DNA of 64,000 bases from Trifolium pratense (GCF_020283565.1 NC_060061.1:33455362-33519361), one strand, 5' to 3'; positions 36,341-49,842 are shown, counted from the first letter of the stretch. Notes: a model not told the origin generated them from the letters alone. Numbers and translations: made by a program.

Positions 36341-36363
36341 GTTTTTTTTTAAAAAAAGGTTTA

Positions 36364-37175
36364 GGCTTAAATGCAGTTTTACCCCCCCTGTTTTGAAAAA
36401 TGCGGAATTTTACCCTCTCTATTTTAAAATGCGGAATTTTACCCCCCCTATTTTATAATTTGTTGGATTTTGCCCCCCACCAAAATTCTACACAAAATCT
36501 GCTTCTGAGCCTTAAGTTCAAAGCTTCACACAGAACTCAATTTGAATCAATAATTCACCAAAATGGTACCGAAACGACCGCAATCGAGTTAGTTTTCCAT
36601 AGAATCAAACTCTACTAAATTTGGAGTTACAGAAAGAGATTAATTACCATTTTAGTGAAGGTATGTTCAAATTAATTATCGTATGAAACTACTACTGGTA
36701 TTTTCGTCATGCCTCTCACCATGTAGCTCATTTTTTAATACTATTTACATGTATGGAAAGCTAACGAAATTAACCTTGTTGGAATTTCAATTTCATCGAA
36801 TTTGGAGTTACGATGCGTTCGGTAGACGATGTTGAATTTGAATGTCACAAGTAGATTTCTGCAGAATTAGTAATTAGACAGACCTTCATTAAAACGGTAA
36901 TTAATCTCTCTATATAACTCCAAATTTAGTGGGGTTTGATTCTGTGGAAAGCTAACTCGATTACGGTCGTTTCGGTATCAGTTTTGTGAATTATTGATCA
37001 AAATTGAGTTATGTGCAAAACTCTGAACTTGAGGCTCAGAAGCAAATTTTGTGCAAAATTTTGGTGGGGGCAAAATCCAACAAATTATAGAATAAGAGGG
37101 TAAAATTCCGCATTTTAAGATAGGGGGTAAAATTCCACATTTTTCAAAACAGAGGGGTAAAACTACATTTAAGCC
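36364..37175. mobile_element. Long fold-back Mutator-type MITE, 812 bp
   Basis: Ends GGCTTAAATGCAGTTTTACC and (inverse) GGCTTAAATGTAGTTTTACC. The flanks AAAGGTTTA (36355-36363) and AAAAGTTTA (37176-37184) form a 9-bp duplication with one mismatch, as for Mutator-like elements. The inverted similarity continues deep inside: the block with CGAAACGACCGCAATCGAGT near 36572 returns inverted near 36957-36980, so most of the element can fold into one long hairpin. Confidence 0.75.
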
Positions 37176-37589
37176 AAAAGTTTATGATTTGGTCGTCACT
37201 TTTTAGTTTTTAATGCATCAAAATTGTGTGCGGTAAAATATTTGACACACTCATACAATTGGCAAATTTATGATGGTTGGATCAAAATCGTACGGTACAA
37301 TTTTAATCCCAATATTTTGATATAGAATAAAAATTACGTGAATTAATTCAGCAATAAACATCCGTAAATACTTGATGTGTGACATCGTCAAATTTTGTTC
37401 GCAGTGAATCTGATTTACTATTTAACAAGTTTGATAGAGTACGAAGTGCGCACGAAGCATTTGTTTCATCTCTATATCTGAGTTTGAGGCAAAAGAAAAA
37501 CCCCAAAAGACAAAACCCTAGAAATTGAGAATTCTCAGTCTCAAATTCTCAATTTCATACATAGGGATTGATTGAGAGAACAATCAGAA
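37176..37589 (+). promoter_or_regulatory. Promoter and 5' UTR of the RBM39-like gene
   Basis: A telo-box AAACCCTAG lies at 37513-37521, in the probable 5' UTR about 70 bp before the ATG; such boxes are common in plant genes for RNA and translation factors. The promoter directly adjoins the fold-back MITE. Confidence 0.45.
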
Positions 37590-40500
37590 ATGGATTTCGA
37601 CGAGTACGATTACTTGGAGAAGACAGTGGAGGAACAACAAGAAGACAAAGATTCTTCTAAGAAGAAGAGAGAAAGTAGCGACAAAACCGAAAAGAGTTAC
37701 AGAAAGCGCGATGAGATCGAAGATGGAACCGAAGAGAAGCGGAGCAAGAGGTCCAGCGGCGGCGATGACGAGCATGTTTCCAGGAAGGATAGAGATCGTG
37801 ATGATGACCGCGATAAGGAGCGTCATAGGAGTGGCAGAGATAGGGATAGAGATAGAGAGAGTGAGAGGAGTAGCAGAGATAGAGACAGAGATAGGGAGAA
37901 GGATAGGGACAGAGAGAGAGATAGGGATAGGAGAGATAAGGACAAAGAGAGGGAGAGGAGGGATAGGGAGAGGGAGAAGGAGAAGGAAAGGGAGAGAGAA
38001 AGGTCCCGGAGGAGTAAGAGTCGTTCTGAGAGAGATAGAGAGATAGAACGAGAGGAGAAAGAGAGGTCTCGGAGAAGCATAAGTCGTTCTGAACGAGAAA
38101 GGGAGAGAGAACGGGAGGAGAGAGAGAGGTCCAGGAGGAGCAGAAGTCGTTCTGAGCGCGATTTGGATAGAGATAGCCGGTAATGCACTTTTCCTCAACT
38201 TAATCTCCCTTATTTTTTTGTTAATTCGTTTTTTTAACATGTGCTTTTTGCTCTGATTTTGATTAATTGTGCTTTTGCTAGTGTTTATGGCTTAGGCTTG
38301 GTTGTAGATTGTGGTGAAAATTGTTAAATTCGATTGCTAAATGAACAATTGTGTTATTTATCAGCTATGCAGAAACTAAAATTGACTGTTTATTTGATGC
38401 ATACCCTTTGTAATGAGTTTTATCACTCTGCAAATTTACTCGGCTTAACAGGCTTTCTTTTTTCTCCCGGTTATTCAATTTTTTAATACAATTTTTTACA
38501 AGCATACCATTGATGAAAACCATCACCAGCCACCGCCCATAGGATTCCTGTGAAACTTTGTTTACTACTTTATCATTCTGGGAAAATGATACATCTGTTT
38601 ACCAATTTCTGGAATAACAAAACCATACCACAAAAGATGGAAAAGGACCATATCCCATTTTTGTTTAACAATGCAGTGATATTTTTGCAAAATTATTCAT
38701 ACATAATCTACCTAAATAAACTAGTTTACAGTGATTTCATTTCATTAAATAGAAAAATTGATTCCATAGGCCCATTGGCTCTATAACCAACCACAGCTGA
38801 TTTTAGGGTGTAGTGGTGTACCCTTGTTAAATGGACACACCTTCAAAATGATTTGTTATATCATGATAATAATCAATAGAGCACTAGTCATGCTCAAGTC
38901 ATCACACTTAGTCTGAGGAATATGTATGGAAATGTGCAGTTCTGAAACAAAGATTGCAAACGGGGAATTTCAGCAGCTGTATTTGCCAAAATTCTGTACT
39001 CTGCTTCAGTAACCGTGCATTCAACGAAGGTCTGCTATTTGGACCACCAAGATACCTGATTTGGGCCAAAGTAAATGCCGGGTACTGAAGTTGATTACTA
39101 GTTATTCTGAGTTTGGGGCCCAGTCTGCATCACAATAAGCTTTAAGAAGGACTGGCTGGCTCAAATCAGATGTCTGGTTTCTGCAGCAGCAGCAGCAATG
39201 CCCATGGCTGATAGTCCCTTTCAGATACCTTATGATGATTTATATTCTTGACTGCCTTCCTATGATTTTCCACCGGCTACATGAACTGATATGATTTGTT
39301 CACTGCAAACTGATCTCAGGCTGGGTTATAGACTTATAGTGGCATACTGTTAGGGCAATCACTCTTGACCTGTAGAAAGTAGGATCATGAAAATAGTTGG
39401 CTCCAAATCTGGACAAGTTTAGATTTGTTACCACTGGAGGGGAGGAAATTCCCTTTGAACCAGTCATGTGAGTTCCATCCAAGAAATCCTTGATATATTT
39501 AGTTCCAATGCCAAGTTTCGAACCAGGTACCTCTTGGTTGCAAAGTGACTTCTCAACCAAGTGGCTATTTAGTTTGAGATGGCAGAAGAGATCCGTCAAG
39601 CAGTCTCTTTATCAAGAAAGTAACAATTAGTATTTCAATTTTCAAAACAAACTCAGTGCAGTTCCGATATCTGTTTCTGTATAAAAGGGAGGTATCACCA
39701 GTGGTGATTGTTTTAACCACATAAATGAGATTAAAAATACAGCGAGAACCTTAATGTGAAGTGAACAAAGAGGGGTCACACTTGACTTGCTTGCCCATAA
39801 AACAGAAAACCAAGAAGGGCAATAAAAATTATCCCATACCAAGCTCTAAATGCTTGTTTGAGACCTTAGATAGCCTTGTGCATTCTACAAACCAGTGATT
39901 TATATATGCAGATTCAAAACCTGGTGGCGGACTCATAGATCTCTTCTAAAAGATGATCTAGGAATGATTTTTTAATATCCAGCTGCTGGTTGTGCCACTT
40001 TGAGATGGTAATGTTGAGAATATTCTAATAATATGTTTCACGACTGAGGGAAAGTTTCTGTAACCGTAAACCTTGTTGTTGATGAGCCGATAGCAACTAA
40101 CCTGGCCGCATTAATGCTCTCATCAGGTTTTCTGTATTTTTGAAAACCCAACTCCAGCCTGAAGGTAGAGAAAACAGAAACCACGTCTGATTTTGAAGCA
40201 AAGTGTCATATTCTTCTTTCATGGCATAAACCTAAACCTACTTGGCTATAAACCGCACAATGTTTTCATTTCATTAACTGACTGAACAGATATACTCCAG
40301 TAAATGATATTGAGAGGCACAACTCTTACAGTTTTTATGAGAAATCACTTATGGTCTTATAATTAAGTATACTACATAAAATACTAAGCATGGATTATTG
40401 ACAATGTTATGAATTATACAGTATGAATATTAGGTTCAAATTTATTGAACTTTTCTATGCATGTTTTATAGTGGCTGAATGTTAATGTGAATTGCAGGAG

Positions 40501-43500
40501 ATTTAGGGACAAGAAAGAAGCAGCGGAGCCTGAGGCAGATCCAGAAAGGGATCAAAGAACTGTTTTTGCCTATCAGGTTAATTGATTGTCCTGTTATGTT
40601 TTTGTCTTGGATTATAATGATTTGGTGTCCTGTTCTGATTATTGCCAATGTGTTGCCATGATTACAGATGCCCTTAAAGGCAACAGAAAGGGATGTTTAT
40701 GAATTCTTCTCAAAAGCTGGCAAGGTCAGTTGATTTTAATATTTGCATACAGTTTTGCATGATTTTTATTTTTACATTGATTTATTATATGTTTTACCAT
40801 TTAAAACTATGGGGTTATGTTTCCATTGGAACTTCTGTCGCCCGAGTGTATATACTGTGTACTGTATACATATATTATTATTTTATGAATAATATGTGAT
40901 TGAGTGTGATAACACGGCACTTCTGATTGAAGGTGTGTTGGTGTCCGGCATGTGATTACGTTCGTTTATTCATTTTCTGAAATTATTACTGGTGTCGATG
41001 AGTCAGTTTTGTGCCAACGCATGTGTCAGTGCTTCATAGATAATCTTCACCTGCTCTAGTTTCAAGTTATTTAGTGACTGTATTATGGGGAGTGCACCAG
41101 TGGTTATATTCAAATATTTACAACTCCTGATTCCTGAATGTATAGGCTACATTTTGCCTTTACTTATTCTGGCTTAAAAACTACTTCAAAATAAAAGCTA
41201 AGAATAAGAACATTAGAAATAAAGATAATTTGGTAATTATTGTTATTTTTTAGCTTAAAAGGTATTTTTTTGATAGAATGAGTTAAATTATTAAAAAATA
41301 GATAAAATATCAAAGGTTTCCTACTTGATTTGAAAATCTCCTCTCAACTATTTTTTTAAAAGTTCTTCATGTCTAGTTTTTATTATACATAAAAGATAAC
41401 CTCCGTTTTTAATTAAGATCTTTTTAATGTGTTTGGCCTAACTTCTTTTAAGGAGAAGTAAAAAATAAGTCAGGTCATACGGAGCTGCATGTAGTTGTTT
41501 GGTTCCTTAGTGTGAATGCGTTGTATCTTGACTTACTCTGTCAAGTGATATTTCCTCAGTTATATTTATTCTGATGCGCCTAATTTTCAGGTGAGAGATG
41601 TTCGTCTGATAATGGACAGGAACTCAAGACGATCTAAAGGAGTGGGGTATGCTCTTTATTGTAACGTATTTTATTTTATTCTTCATATGCGTGCACTATT
41701 GTGGTATTAGGATATCAACTTTCAAGAATCATGTTTAACTGTATTCTTAAATGGACTAGCAATGCGATAATGATGAGGGATGATGGGAATACCTTGCACC
41801 CATGTTTAATCAATTCATGCTGCGTACTCAAGGTAGATGACATAATCCTGGTTTTCTTATGCTGGTCCTTTCCCAATTTGCTTCCTCTATGTTGACATAC
41901 ACACACAGTGAGGATTTCTTTCTATGTTGTTGAGCCTTTTCAGTTTATATCACTTGAACTGGTTATGAGGTATATTATCTTGATAAATTTGCGTGGAGAA
42001 ATTTTCTCCTGCATTCCTTTTTTCCTCCTCTTTTTTTGGGGTGGGTATAGCCAGTTGAATGAGATGCATGTGGACGTGGTTTGTTTGGCTCTTAGATTTG
42101 GTTTTGACCCGTGAGTCAGAGGCACTTCGTCAGCTTTAAGTTGGTTATGTTTCCTAAGAATTGATGTTTTTTTCTCTTTACGCATACACATAAGTGAAGA
42201 TGAATTGTTGGTTGCCTAATCCTCCAAATGTCGATGGTTCCATGTAGTCCTTCCATGAAGATGAAATATATGTTTAATATATGTTTCAGTTTGTATTTTT
42301 ACTATATCAGTCTAACATTTTCTTTATATGAGTCAGATACATGAAAAGATACTCTCTGGTTGAGCTGTCTGCACTAGAGTTTTTGTTTCCCTACATCTCT
42401 TTGCTATGCTTTGTAAGTTTTGAATGCAACTGTTTGTACATTGTCATTCTGAAGTTGATGCAAGTTTTTGATGAGGTTGCAGGTATATTGAATTTTATGA
42501 TGCAATGTCGGTGCCAATGGCAATTGCTCTCTCCGGCCAACTTCTTCTTGGACAACCTGTAATGGTCAAACCTTCTGAGGCTGAAAAGAACCTAGTTCAA
42601 TCTAATACTACTAGTGGAGCTGCTGGTGTGACAGGACCATATGGAGCAGTGGACAGAAAACTTTATGTGGGGAACCTTCACTTCAATATGACTGAGAGCC
42701 AGTTGAGGGAGGTATTTGGTTTTCTCTGTCCGCTGAGTCTTGTCACTTCCATCCATTGCTAGAAATATGAAATGACAAATTTAACATAATTTTTTTTTGA
42801 AAATATACCCTTTAAAACAACAATGTAGTTTTCTTCTGAATTGATTTAGCCTGCTGTTAATTAAAGTAGAATATTTGATTTGATAATTTGTCACTGATTT
42901 TCAGCTTCTGACATTTTTTATGTATTTTAGATTTTTGAGCCATTTGGTACTGTGGAGGTTGTGCAACTGCCTCTTGACCTTGAGACAGGACATTGCAAGG
43001 GTTTTGGGTTTATTCAAGTTCGTTACTGACACTTAACTTAAAAAATTGTTTCTGATAAAATACTGTTACTTACGTTTTTTCCATACCAATTCTTGGACAG
43101 TTTGCCCATCTAGAGCATGCCAAGGCTGCCCAGAGTTTAAATGGAAAATTGGAAATTGCTGGCCGAACTATCAAGGTAGATTTGTTCACTTTATTTTATA
43201 ATTTACTTTTGTGTGTGGGTTTATTTGCTTGTCCTTATATTTGTAACTAATGCTGCTTATCGGTCAGGTTTCATCTGTAGCAGACCATGTTGGAAGCCAA
43301 GATACAACAGCAAAATCTGCAGACTTTGATGATGATGAAGGTGGACTGGTAGGTTTACATATATAAAACTAAATGAATAGCTTCCACATGACTAAATGAA
43401 TAGCGTCCACAGAACAATGTGTCATTTAAATCTGTATCTCCTCAGACAATAGAATTAGTTAGGTGGAAGATTATTTACTCAGCTTGTTAGGTTGATTGCT

Positions 43501-45390
43501 AGTAGTTTTTTTTTTTTTTTTTTTAATTTCAAATTTTCATTATAATTTTAGTTAACTCAATTCTAGCTTAGAAGTGTTTTCATAGATTTGAAAAGCGTAT
43601 TGAAGTTTTAGTTCTATTGAGTGTTGACCATTTTTGCTCTTTCCTTAGTAAATAAGTTCTGAGAACTGAGAAGGCATCACATAATTGAAGATGCCAAACA
43701 AAACAAACTCATGGATGTTTATGGTGTTTATTTATTCTAGATTCACTGAACTTAGGTTAAACATGGTGGTTACAGCATTCCATATTTCACTCTTTCCTTA
43801 TCTGGTTTGTGATCTGAAGGTTTTATTTCCCTGCTTCCACGCTTTATGCAGTCAGAAACTGCATTTTTTGCCCCCTATCTTGGGCCAGGTGTTTTGTATT
43901 TAATAACTACTATAATCCCCATTCCTATCCCCTTTTCCACTATTTTTGCAATAAATTATATCAATCAGTCAATTCTTTTCCTAGTTGAGTTTCTTGCTCA
44001 TTTATTGTGCCTTTTCTTACTTTTATACAAACAGGCTTTAAATGCCCAATCAAGAGCATTGCTTATGCAGAAGCTGGATCGCTCTGGAATTGCTGCAAGG
44101 TCCGTCTAAATATTTTACTCTTATATTCATTAAATGTGTCCATTATCTTAACAGATTCCAAACTCTGCAGCATTGGTTTACCTATAAATGGGTCAGCTCC
44201 TGCTCCACAGGCATTTAGTTTGCCTATTAGTAATCCTGGATTAATACCAGCACTAGGTCTACCAAATCAAATTATGCCTACCCAAGTTGCCGAACCTGTC
44301 GGAACCCCCAGCAACTGTTTACTGTTGAAGAATATGTTTGATCCAACCACTGAGGTCAGGATTAACTGATTGATTACAGTTACTCTATATAGTCTTTCAT
44401 TTAACTGAATTACTAATATCAATTATTACGATCTGCAGACAGAGCCAGATTTTGATCTAGACATTAAAGAAGATGTAGAAGAAGAGTGTTCTAAATATGG
44501 GAGGGTGAAGCATATCTATGTTGACAAGTAAGTTTATGAATGTGTAGCACTCATACATGTGTACTCCGTTCCATATTTTTTATTTCCGATATCACTTTCT
44601 ACATATCTGCGATTTGGTTAATTGATTCATTTTTTGTATACAGAAACAGTGCTGGTTTTGTGTATTTGATGTTTGAAACGGTGGAAGCAGCAAGTGCTGC
44701 TCAGCGTGCAATGCACATGAGGTGGTTTGCACGCAAAATGATTTCAGCTATATACATGGTAAGCATAGGTCCTGAGGATCCTGCTGAATTTTTTGTTCTC
44801 GTCTTCTCGCTTTTGCAAATTTAACTAGAGTAAATTACTCTTAAATCCTTGTCTCAAATATGGGGAGGATTTGTGGCAGGAAAAGTGAACTGGGCATTGT
44901 TTGATGACATGATACATTGAGATCAATGTCCATCCAATTTGTAAAATAAGGACAACAGTGTGATTAAACAAATATACTGGCCTGTAGTAATATTCTAAAT
45001 ATATAAGTAATTCATATTTTAATGAAATAGAAAAAAAAAAAAAAAAAAAAAGAAGAACTCAACGTAGTAATAATTATTGACCATGGGATACACATTCTTA
45101 ACTTCATGCTAGACTAGAGATGCTCTATTATGTTACTACTGATAGTTGTTCCTTTCTGTGTAATACTGTACAAAATCATATTGTTAGTGCAGAATTAAGT
45201 TGTACGGGAGACTTTTGGCTTGTCAATTTAAATTAAAATGCTTTTTTGTGTATAAGTTTAAAAGTGGTGTGAATATATTGAGGAGTAACATGCCTTAACT
45301 TTTGCTTCCACACGTCTTTTCCTTTCAACAAAATTTTTTATTTTGCAGCAACCTCAGGTATATGAAGCCAAGTTTAAAGGGGAAGTTTGA
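37590..45390 (+). CDS. RBM39-like: RBM39/CAPER-type splicing factor (RS-like, three RRM)
   Basis: Thirteen exons: 37590-38179, 40498-40576, 40668-40724, 41591-41646, 42483-42711, 42931-43017, 43101-43175, 43268-43348, 44035-44099, 44171-44354, 44439-44527, 44644-44758, 45349-45390; 582 residues, phases consistent. The N-terminus MDFDEYDYLEKTVEE precedes an Arg/Asp/Glu/Ser-rich domain (about 30-195) with RD, RE and RS dipeptides. RRM1 (about 217-298; VFAYQM, SKGVGYIEF), RRM2 (about 319-395; LYVGNL, KGFGFIQF) and a C-terminal UHM-type RRM (about 488-580) with the RWF motif that binds ULM tryptophans. Relatives are nuclear U2AF65-like splicing factors. An upstream in-frame TTG (37572) is not a plausible start. 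Intron 1 (2.3 kb) holds antisense copia remains. Confidence 0.95.
38930..40250 (-). pseudogene. Antisense copia pol remnant in RBM39-like intron 1
   Basis: On the minus strand, phrases of copia RNase H are readable: YCDADWAPNSE near 39110-39140 and TEAEYR.LANTAAEI..LQSL near 38955-39015. RT-like scraps occur further right (to about 40150). The frame is broken many times; a SINE-like B-box stretch (GGTTCGAAACTTGG on the minus strand, near 39520) sits inside. It is not expressed as protein. Confidence 0.65.
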
Positions 45391-47440
45391 AGAACTGCTT
45401 GCAGGCTTGTGGCTCTTAAAGACGACAATCTGCGTATTTTCTCATAATAGTTTCAGAGATCGAGTTTTAGTTTGTGAATTCTGATTCATGACTTGTATCA
45501 TTAGATGTATAATTACAGAAATTCAACTGTGGTGATATTCATGATCAATAATTAACTATTTTGTAGCTTAATGTATTTTACCCGTTGTTACTCGTGGCTA
45601 CTATACTCACTACCGATTTGGGAGTGTAATTTTTCATACTGGACAGCTAAGTTGTAAAATTCAACAGATATGTTTAATTGGCTTCAAAAATTGATTGAAA
45701 AGAGCTAAGAGGTTGAGAAAAGTGGTATCAACTACTAAATGAACGTGATGTTAACTGTTAAATAAGGTTTGGTTGTAATTTATCTCAAGTCAAGTATACT
45801 TTCTAGGTGTTAAAGGCAACATCCCTAATCAAATTGATACTTTTTTTATTTTTTCTAATTTAAAGTTCTGTAAAAAGCTTTTGAGAAAGTGTTACATTTG
45901 TAGCAAAATTTTATTTTTCAACATTTTTATTCTAAAATTAGTTTTTGAAATTTATTTAATTTTATTATTATGCAAGCCTTGCTGGTGGGATTTATTTTCT
46001 TATCACAATCTCACGAAAAAACATTAGAGGATGAAATGTTTGTTTTTTTTACATTTGAGAATTTCGGATTTGGATCCTTTTTTTTTTTTTTTTCTTCTCT
46101 CCAATGCTCTCTCCTTTGTTCTTTAAAGTTTAATATGAGTGTGAAGAGAGAGAAATTAAAAATAAACAAGTGATGATGAGAGAGAAAGACACATAAAAAA
46201 AAAGGGAGAGAATTGGAGAGAAAAAATGAGAGGATCCAAATCCGAGAATTTCATTAGGAAGTTAAAATTTTAACTACAGCACCGCTATATCACACGACAA
46301 CTAATTTCACGAAAACAAAGAAATTATGCGCGTTCACGAAAACAAAGAAATTATGCGCGTTCAGTATTTTTTCTTTATTGGTGTGGGCCAATATGTAAAT
46401 TAATCTTACTTTTTTACTGATTTGCGAGTTGACTCGGTGATCGACTCACCGCCTTAATTCTCATTCGCCTATTTTGGTGCCATCGTCACTACCTCTATCT
46501 ATGCTTACTGTTTAATCTGCTCTAACAATCAGCTTATCATCATCAGTAAGCGTTATGTTGTCCTCAACAGTCAACTTATCATATATATAACTCATCTTCA
46601 TATTCTCTGTTGTCTCAGAATTCAAAACTCAATAAAAGAAAATTATGAAAGAGGTGCCAAGAGCCCAAGACAGGATTGTAATAAGGAGGATATAAGTGGA
46701 ATTGTGGAAGAGAAAGAGATTAAGATGACGGTGAAGCCAAGGAAAAAAAAGGGTTGACCAAGGTTTTACACTTTGAATGTCTATTCGTGAATTTCGTTGA
46801 AATGATATTCGTGGAATTAAGCATTTCTCTTTTAACTATTATGTTTTAAAGATTGCTTTTATGTTTTTATTTGATTTGATTTGATTGGCAAGGATTTGGT
46901 GGTTGTGGAAAGTAAAATAATTGTATTTTCAATAATTTAGATTCGGTTATTGAACAAATAAAAAATTACATGTGATGGTGGGTCAATCATAAAGGTTTTA
47001 ATTTGTTTATGGTGACCCAATCCCCTATATTGTATGAAGTTGGGGTTTTTATAATTAGAAATTCGACCTTAAAGTTGAATAAGTGAAATGTTTGAGATTT
47101 GAATTTTGGCTCTACTCACATATAGTGTGATGTCTCTACCAAGTTCACGGGAACTTTCGGTTCAATAGTTATAGTTTTTTCTTAGGAGAATATATATATT
47201 TTTTGTTATGCAGCTTAGTGTCTAGAAATTACACTCTAAAAAGTGAATAATTGAAGTGTTTAGGTTTCGAATCCAACTCTTACATATATAATGCGATGTT
47301 TCTATCAACTTAATTAAACTCACGAGACTCTCATGAGAATATTTTATTAATGGAACTTTCTGTTCTACCTAATCAAGTATCTTAATAATGAAATTACTAT
47401 TTTTATTTAATCCGCACTACATCTATTTAAATGAGATCCG
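45391..47440. other. 3' UTR of RBM39-like gene and intergenic repeats
   Basis: About 45391-45560 is probable 3' UTR. At 46056-46076 and 46229-46250 the stretch GAGAATTTCGGATTTGGATCC recurs inverted, marking a small fold-back MITE. At 46307-46360 a 27-bp unit (CACGAAAACAAAGAAATTAT...) is duplicated in tandem. No gene seen. Confidence 0.6.
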
Positions 47441-47446
47441 AATATT

Positions 47447-47740
47447 TTAAAATGAGTAATTAACTTTAAAGTATAAAATGAGTAAATCTCGATCAACCAT
47501 TAATTTATAAATCAAAAGTAGATATCGTAGATATATCATAATAAATAATGAATTTTTTTTGTTACATGAGAAAAGAAAATGAAAACTAAGTCCTTGAGAA
47601 GACACACCTAACACATCATCCAATAAAGCATATGATAAACATTGTGGGAGTTCATTGAACGTGACAAGATGATTTGAACTATTAGCTCGCAACTTAGCGA
47701 GAAAGTCTACACAAGAATTTTCCTCCTAGAGGATATGATG
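47447..47740 (-). pseudogene. LINE RNase H C-terminal fragment
   Basis: The minus strand reads NSCVDFLAKLRANSSNHLV and then a short leucine-rich end (LSYALLDDVLGV), the C-terminus of LINE-type RNase H with the conserved D-x-L-A block. It is only about 60 residues long, without the other catalytic positions. It is homologous to the piece at about 34100-34230. Confidence 0.65.
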
Positions 47741-48093
47741 AATAGAAATTGTTCAATTCTTAATAAGATAATTTCATGAGTTCCAAAAGATTTGCATAAT
47801 GATGAAACCACAGAGTGTTCATCTTCATCAATTGTACCACATTCAGCGAGTCAGAATAGCACATAAGTTTTCTATAGCCCACTTCTCAATATATTTTGAT
47901 TCCTATACAAAGAGCTTGAATCACAGTATGGAGAACATTAGAGATCCCCGAGCTGGCACTGGCAAAGAAACCAAGTTGATAATTGCCATAGTGCATACAG
48001 ATTAGACAATTATAACCCTCTTTTATTGGATTTATCAACACACTTGTATCAACCTTGAGAATCATGGTATCCTCATCTCATCTCCATGTTTGA

Positions 48094-48266
48094 TGTTAGA
48101 CAATAAAGTATTGGGCTTTAGTTAGTGAGTCTTTATACTAGTAAGTTAGAGTCTATTAAGTATGATTATAAATTCTCTTGTAATCCTTATTTTATCTTAA
48201 GATATTGGTATTCTATGAAACCCTAGCCGTGTTTATGTTTCTCTTTGCATTCTACTCTATTTAACA
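48094..48266 (+). repeat. 5' LTR of the gag-only element (173 bp)
   Basis: TG...CA ends; pairs with 58232-58405. Very short for a copia LTR. Confidence 0.85.
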
Positions 48267-48652
48267 TGGTATCAAAGAGCTTGATCGATTTCGTTATTAT
48301 TTGAAAGAAACTTACTGAAGGACGACGAGAGCAATAATTATCGCTGTGATTGTTGCAGTTGTGGAAAATTAGATCGTTTCACAATTTCGGGTACTACTTT
48401 TTCTTTTCTTTGAATTTTGAATTCTTTGATTGATTGGCTTTTGGATCGCTGCTGCTTGTTGAATATTGGGTACTATTGTTAGATAAGGAGGGCTAGTGCC
48501 ACCGTTCTTTTGTTTTATTTTGGATTAGAGCAAACAAAAAAATTGGAATTTGAGACAAAAGGAGGGCCACGGTTTCCAATTGGTACTTGGTATTTGAGAT
48601 AAAATATTTTGACATCCGGTAGTGTTTTTTGGTTGTTTCATAGTTGATAATA

Positions 48653-49680
48653 ATGAGTAATGATAAAGATGATTCTCTTCAATCTATAAGTGTTCAATTG
48701 AATGGAGAAAATATCTTTATTGGAGCTATGTAATGAAGAATTTTTTGATAGGAAAAGATATGTGGAGTTATATTGATGGAACTTCTATTAAGCCAATGGA
48801 TAGAAAAGATGTTGATAAGTATGCAGAAGCTTTGAAAACATGGAATAAAAATAATTCAAAGGTTATTACTTGGATAAATAATTCAGTCTCTCAGTCGATA
48901 GGCATGCAGTTGGCAAAATTTGATACTGCTCAGGAGGTTTGGGAGCATTTGAAACGTTTGTATGAGCAGTCCAATTTTGCAAAAAGGTATAAGCTGGAGA
49001 GTGATATCAGGGAGCTTAAGTAGAATAATATGACAATTCATGAATTTTATTCGGCCATGACTAATTTATGGGATCAGTTGGCTCTTATGGAATCACCTGA
49101 ATTGAAAGTTGTTAAAGCATACAATGACCATAGAGAAGAACAACGTTTGGTTCAACTTTTGATGGCTCTTCGTGATGATTTTGAGGGACTTCGTGGAGCT
49201 ATTTTGCATCGTATTCCTCTTCCTAAGGTTGATTCAGTGGTTAGTGAATTGTTGGCAGAAGAAACTAGGCTTAAGTCTCAGTCTAACCCACATCAAGCAA
49301 GAGGAATTATCTCGAATCCTTCATCTGTTTTTGCTGCTCCTTTTCACAAAGGAAAACCTCAAGGGAGGGCTGCTATTGGTTTTGATGAATGTTCATTTTG
49401 TAGGGGAAAAGGTCATTGGAAATCACAATGTCCAAAATTGTTAAAGGTAAGTAGAACGGATTTTAGGTCTCCTTCATCCAATGTTGTTGATATTGCTCCT
49501 ACTATGGTGGGTTCTAGCATTGGTCACATATACTCACCCGAGACTATTTCACAAGCATTTGATCTTGTTGAGCAATTTCAAAAGTTTCTCTCTACCCAGC
49601 CTCGTGCTATGTCAGCCTCCTCTGTAAAAGGTTTGACTCTCCCAAATTCCTCGGGATCCACAATTCAGGAGGCTGATTAG
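48653..49680 (+). pseudogene. gag: Retrotransposon gag (UBN2-type) with zinc knuckle
   Basis: The gag frame runs from the ATG at 48653, with a one-base frame change at about 48708 and a TAG at 49021-49023, to the stop at 49678. Recognisable parts are FLIGKDMWSYIDGT, EVWEHLKRLYEQSN, the MTIHEFYSAMTNLWDQL block, SELLAEE, and the CCHC knuckle CSFCRGKGHWKSQC (C-x2-C-x4-H-x4-C, about 49390-49431). Gag would package the element RNA in virus-like particles. The two defects make this copy inactive. The frame ends without running into pol. Confidence 0.8.
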
Positions 49681-49775
49681 GACATACCGTAGACATGAGG
49701 ACTTTATGTCTTTGTTGAGCTAAGGAGTTCTGTTTATTGTGATTTGAATTTCTTTCTGGTTTGATTCTTCTGATT

Positions 49776-49842
49776 GATTGCATTGCACTTCTCCCTCCTA
49801 TTGCACTTCTCTTCTGATTGTATTGCACTTCTATTCTGATTG
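49776..49842. repeat. 21-22 bp minisatellite in the copia element
   Basis: Units of ATTGCACTTCTCTTCTGATT repeat here and again at about 56695-56835, across the gypsy insertion, so the gypsy element landed inside the array. Confidence 0.8.

Noticed and set aside
37584..38240. Long minus-strand open frame (218 residues) opposite RBM39-like exon 1, and a second of 121 residues
   Set aside because: It exists only because the purine-rich repeat lacks stops on the other strand. The plus strand has a conserved protein with proper splice sites.
49776..49842. Regular short repeats as a CRISPR array
   Set aside because: Contiguous minisatellite units without spacers, in a plant retroelement.
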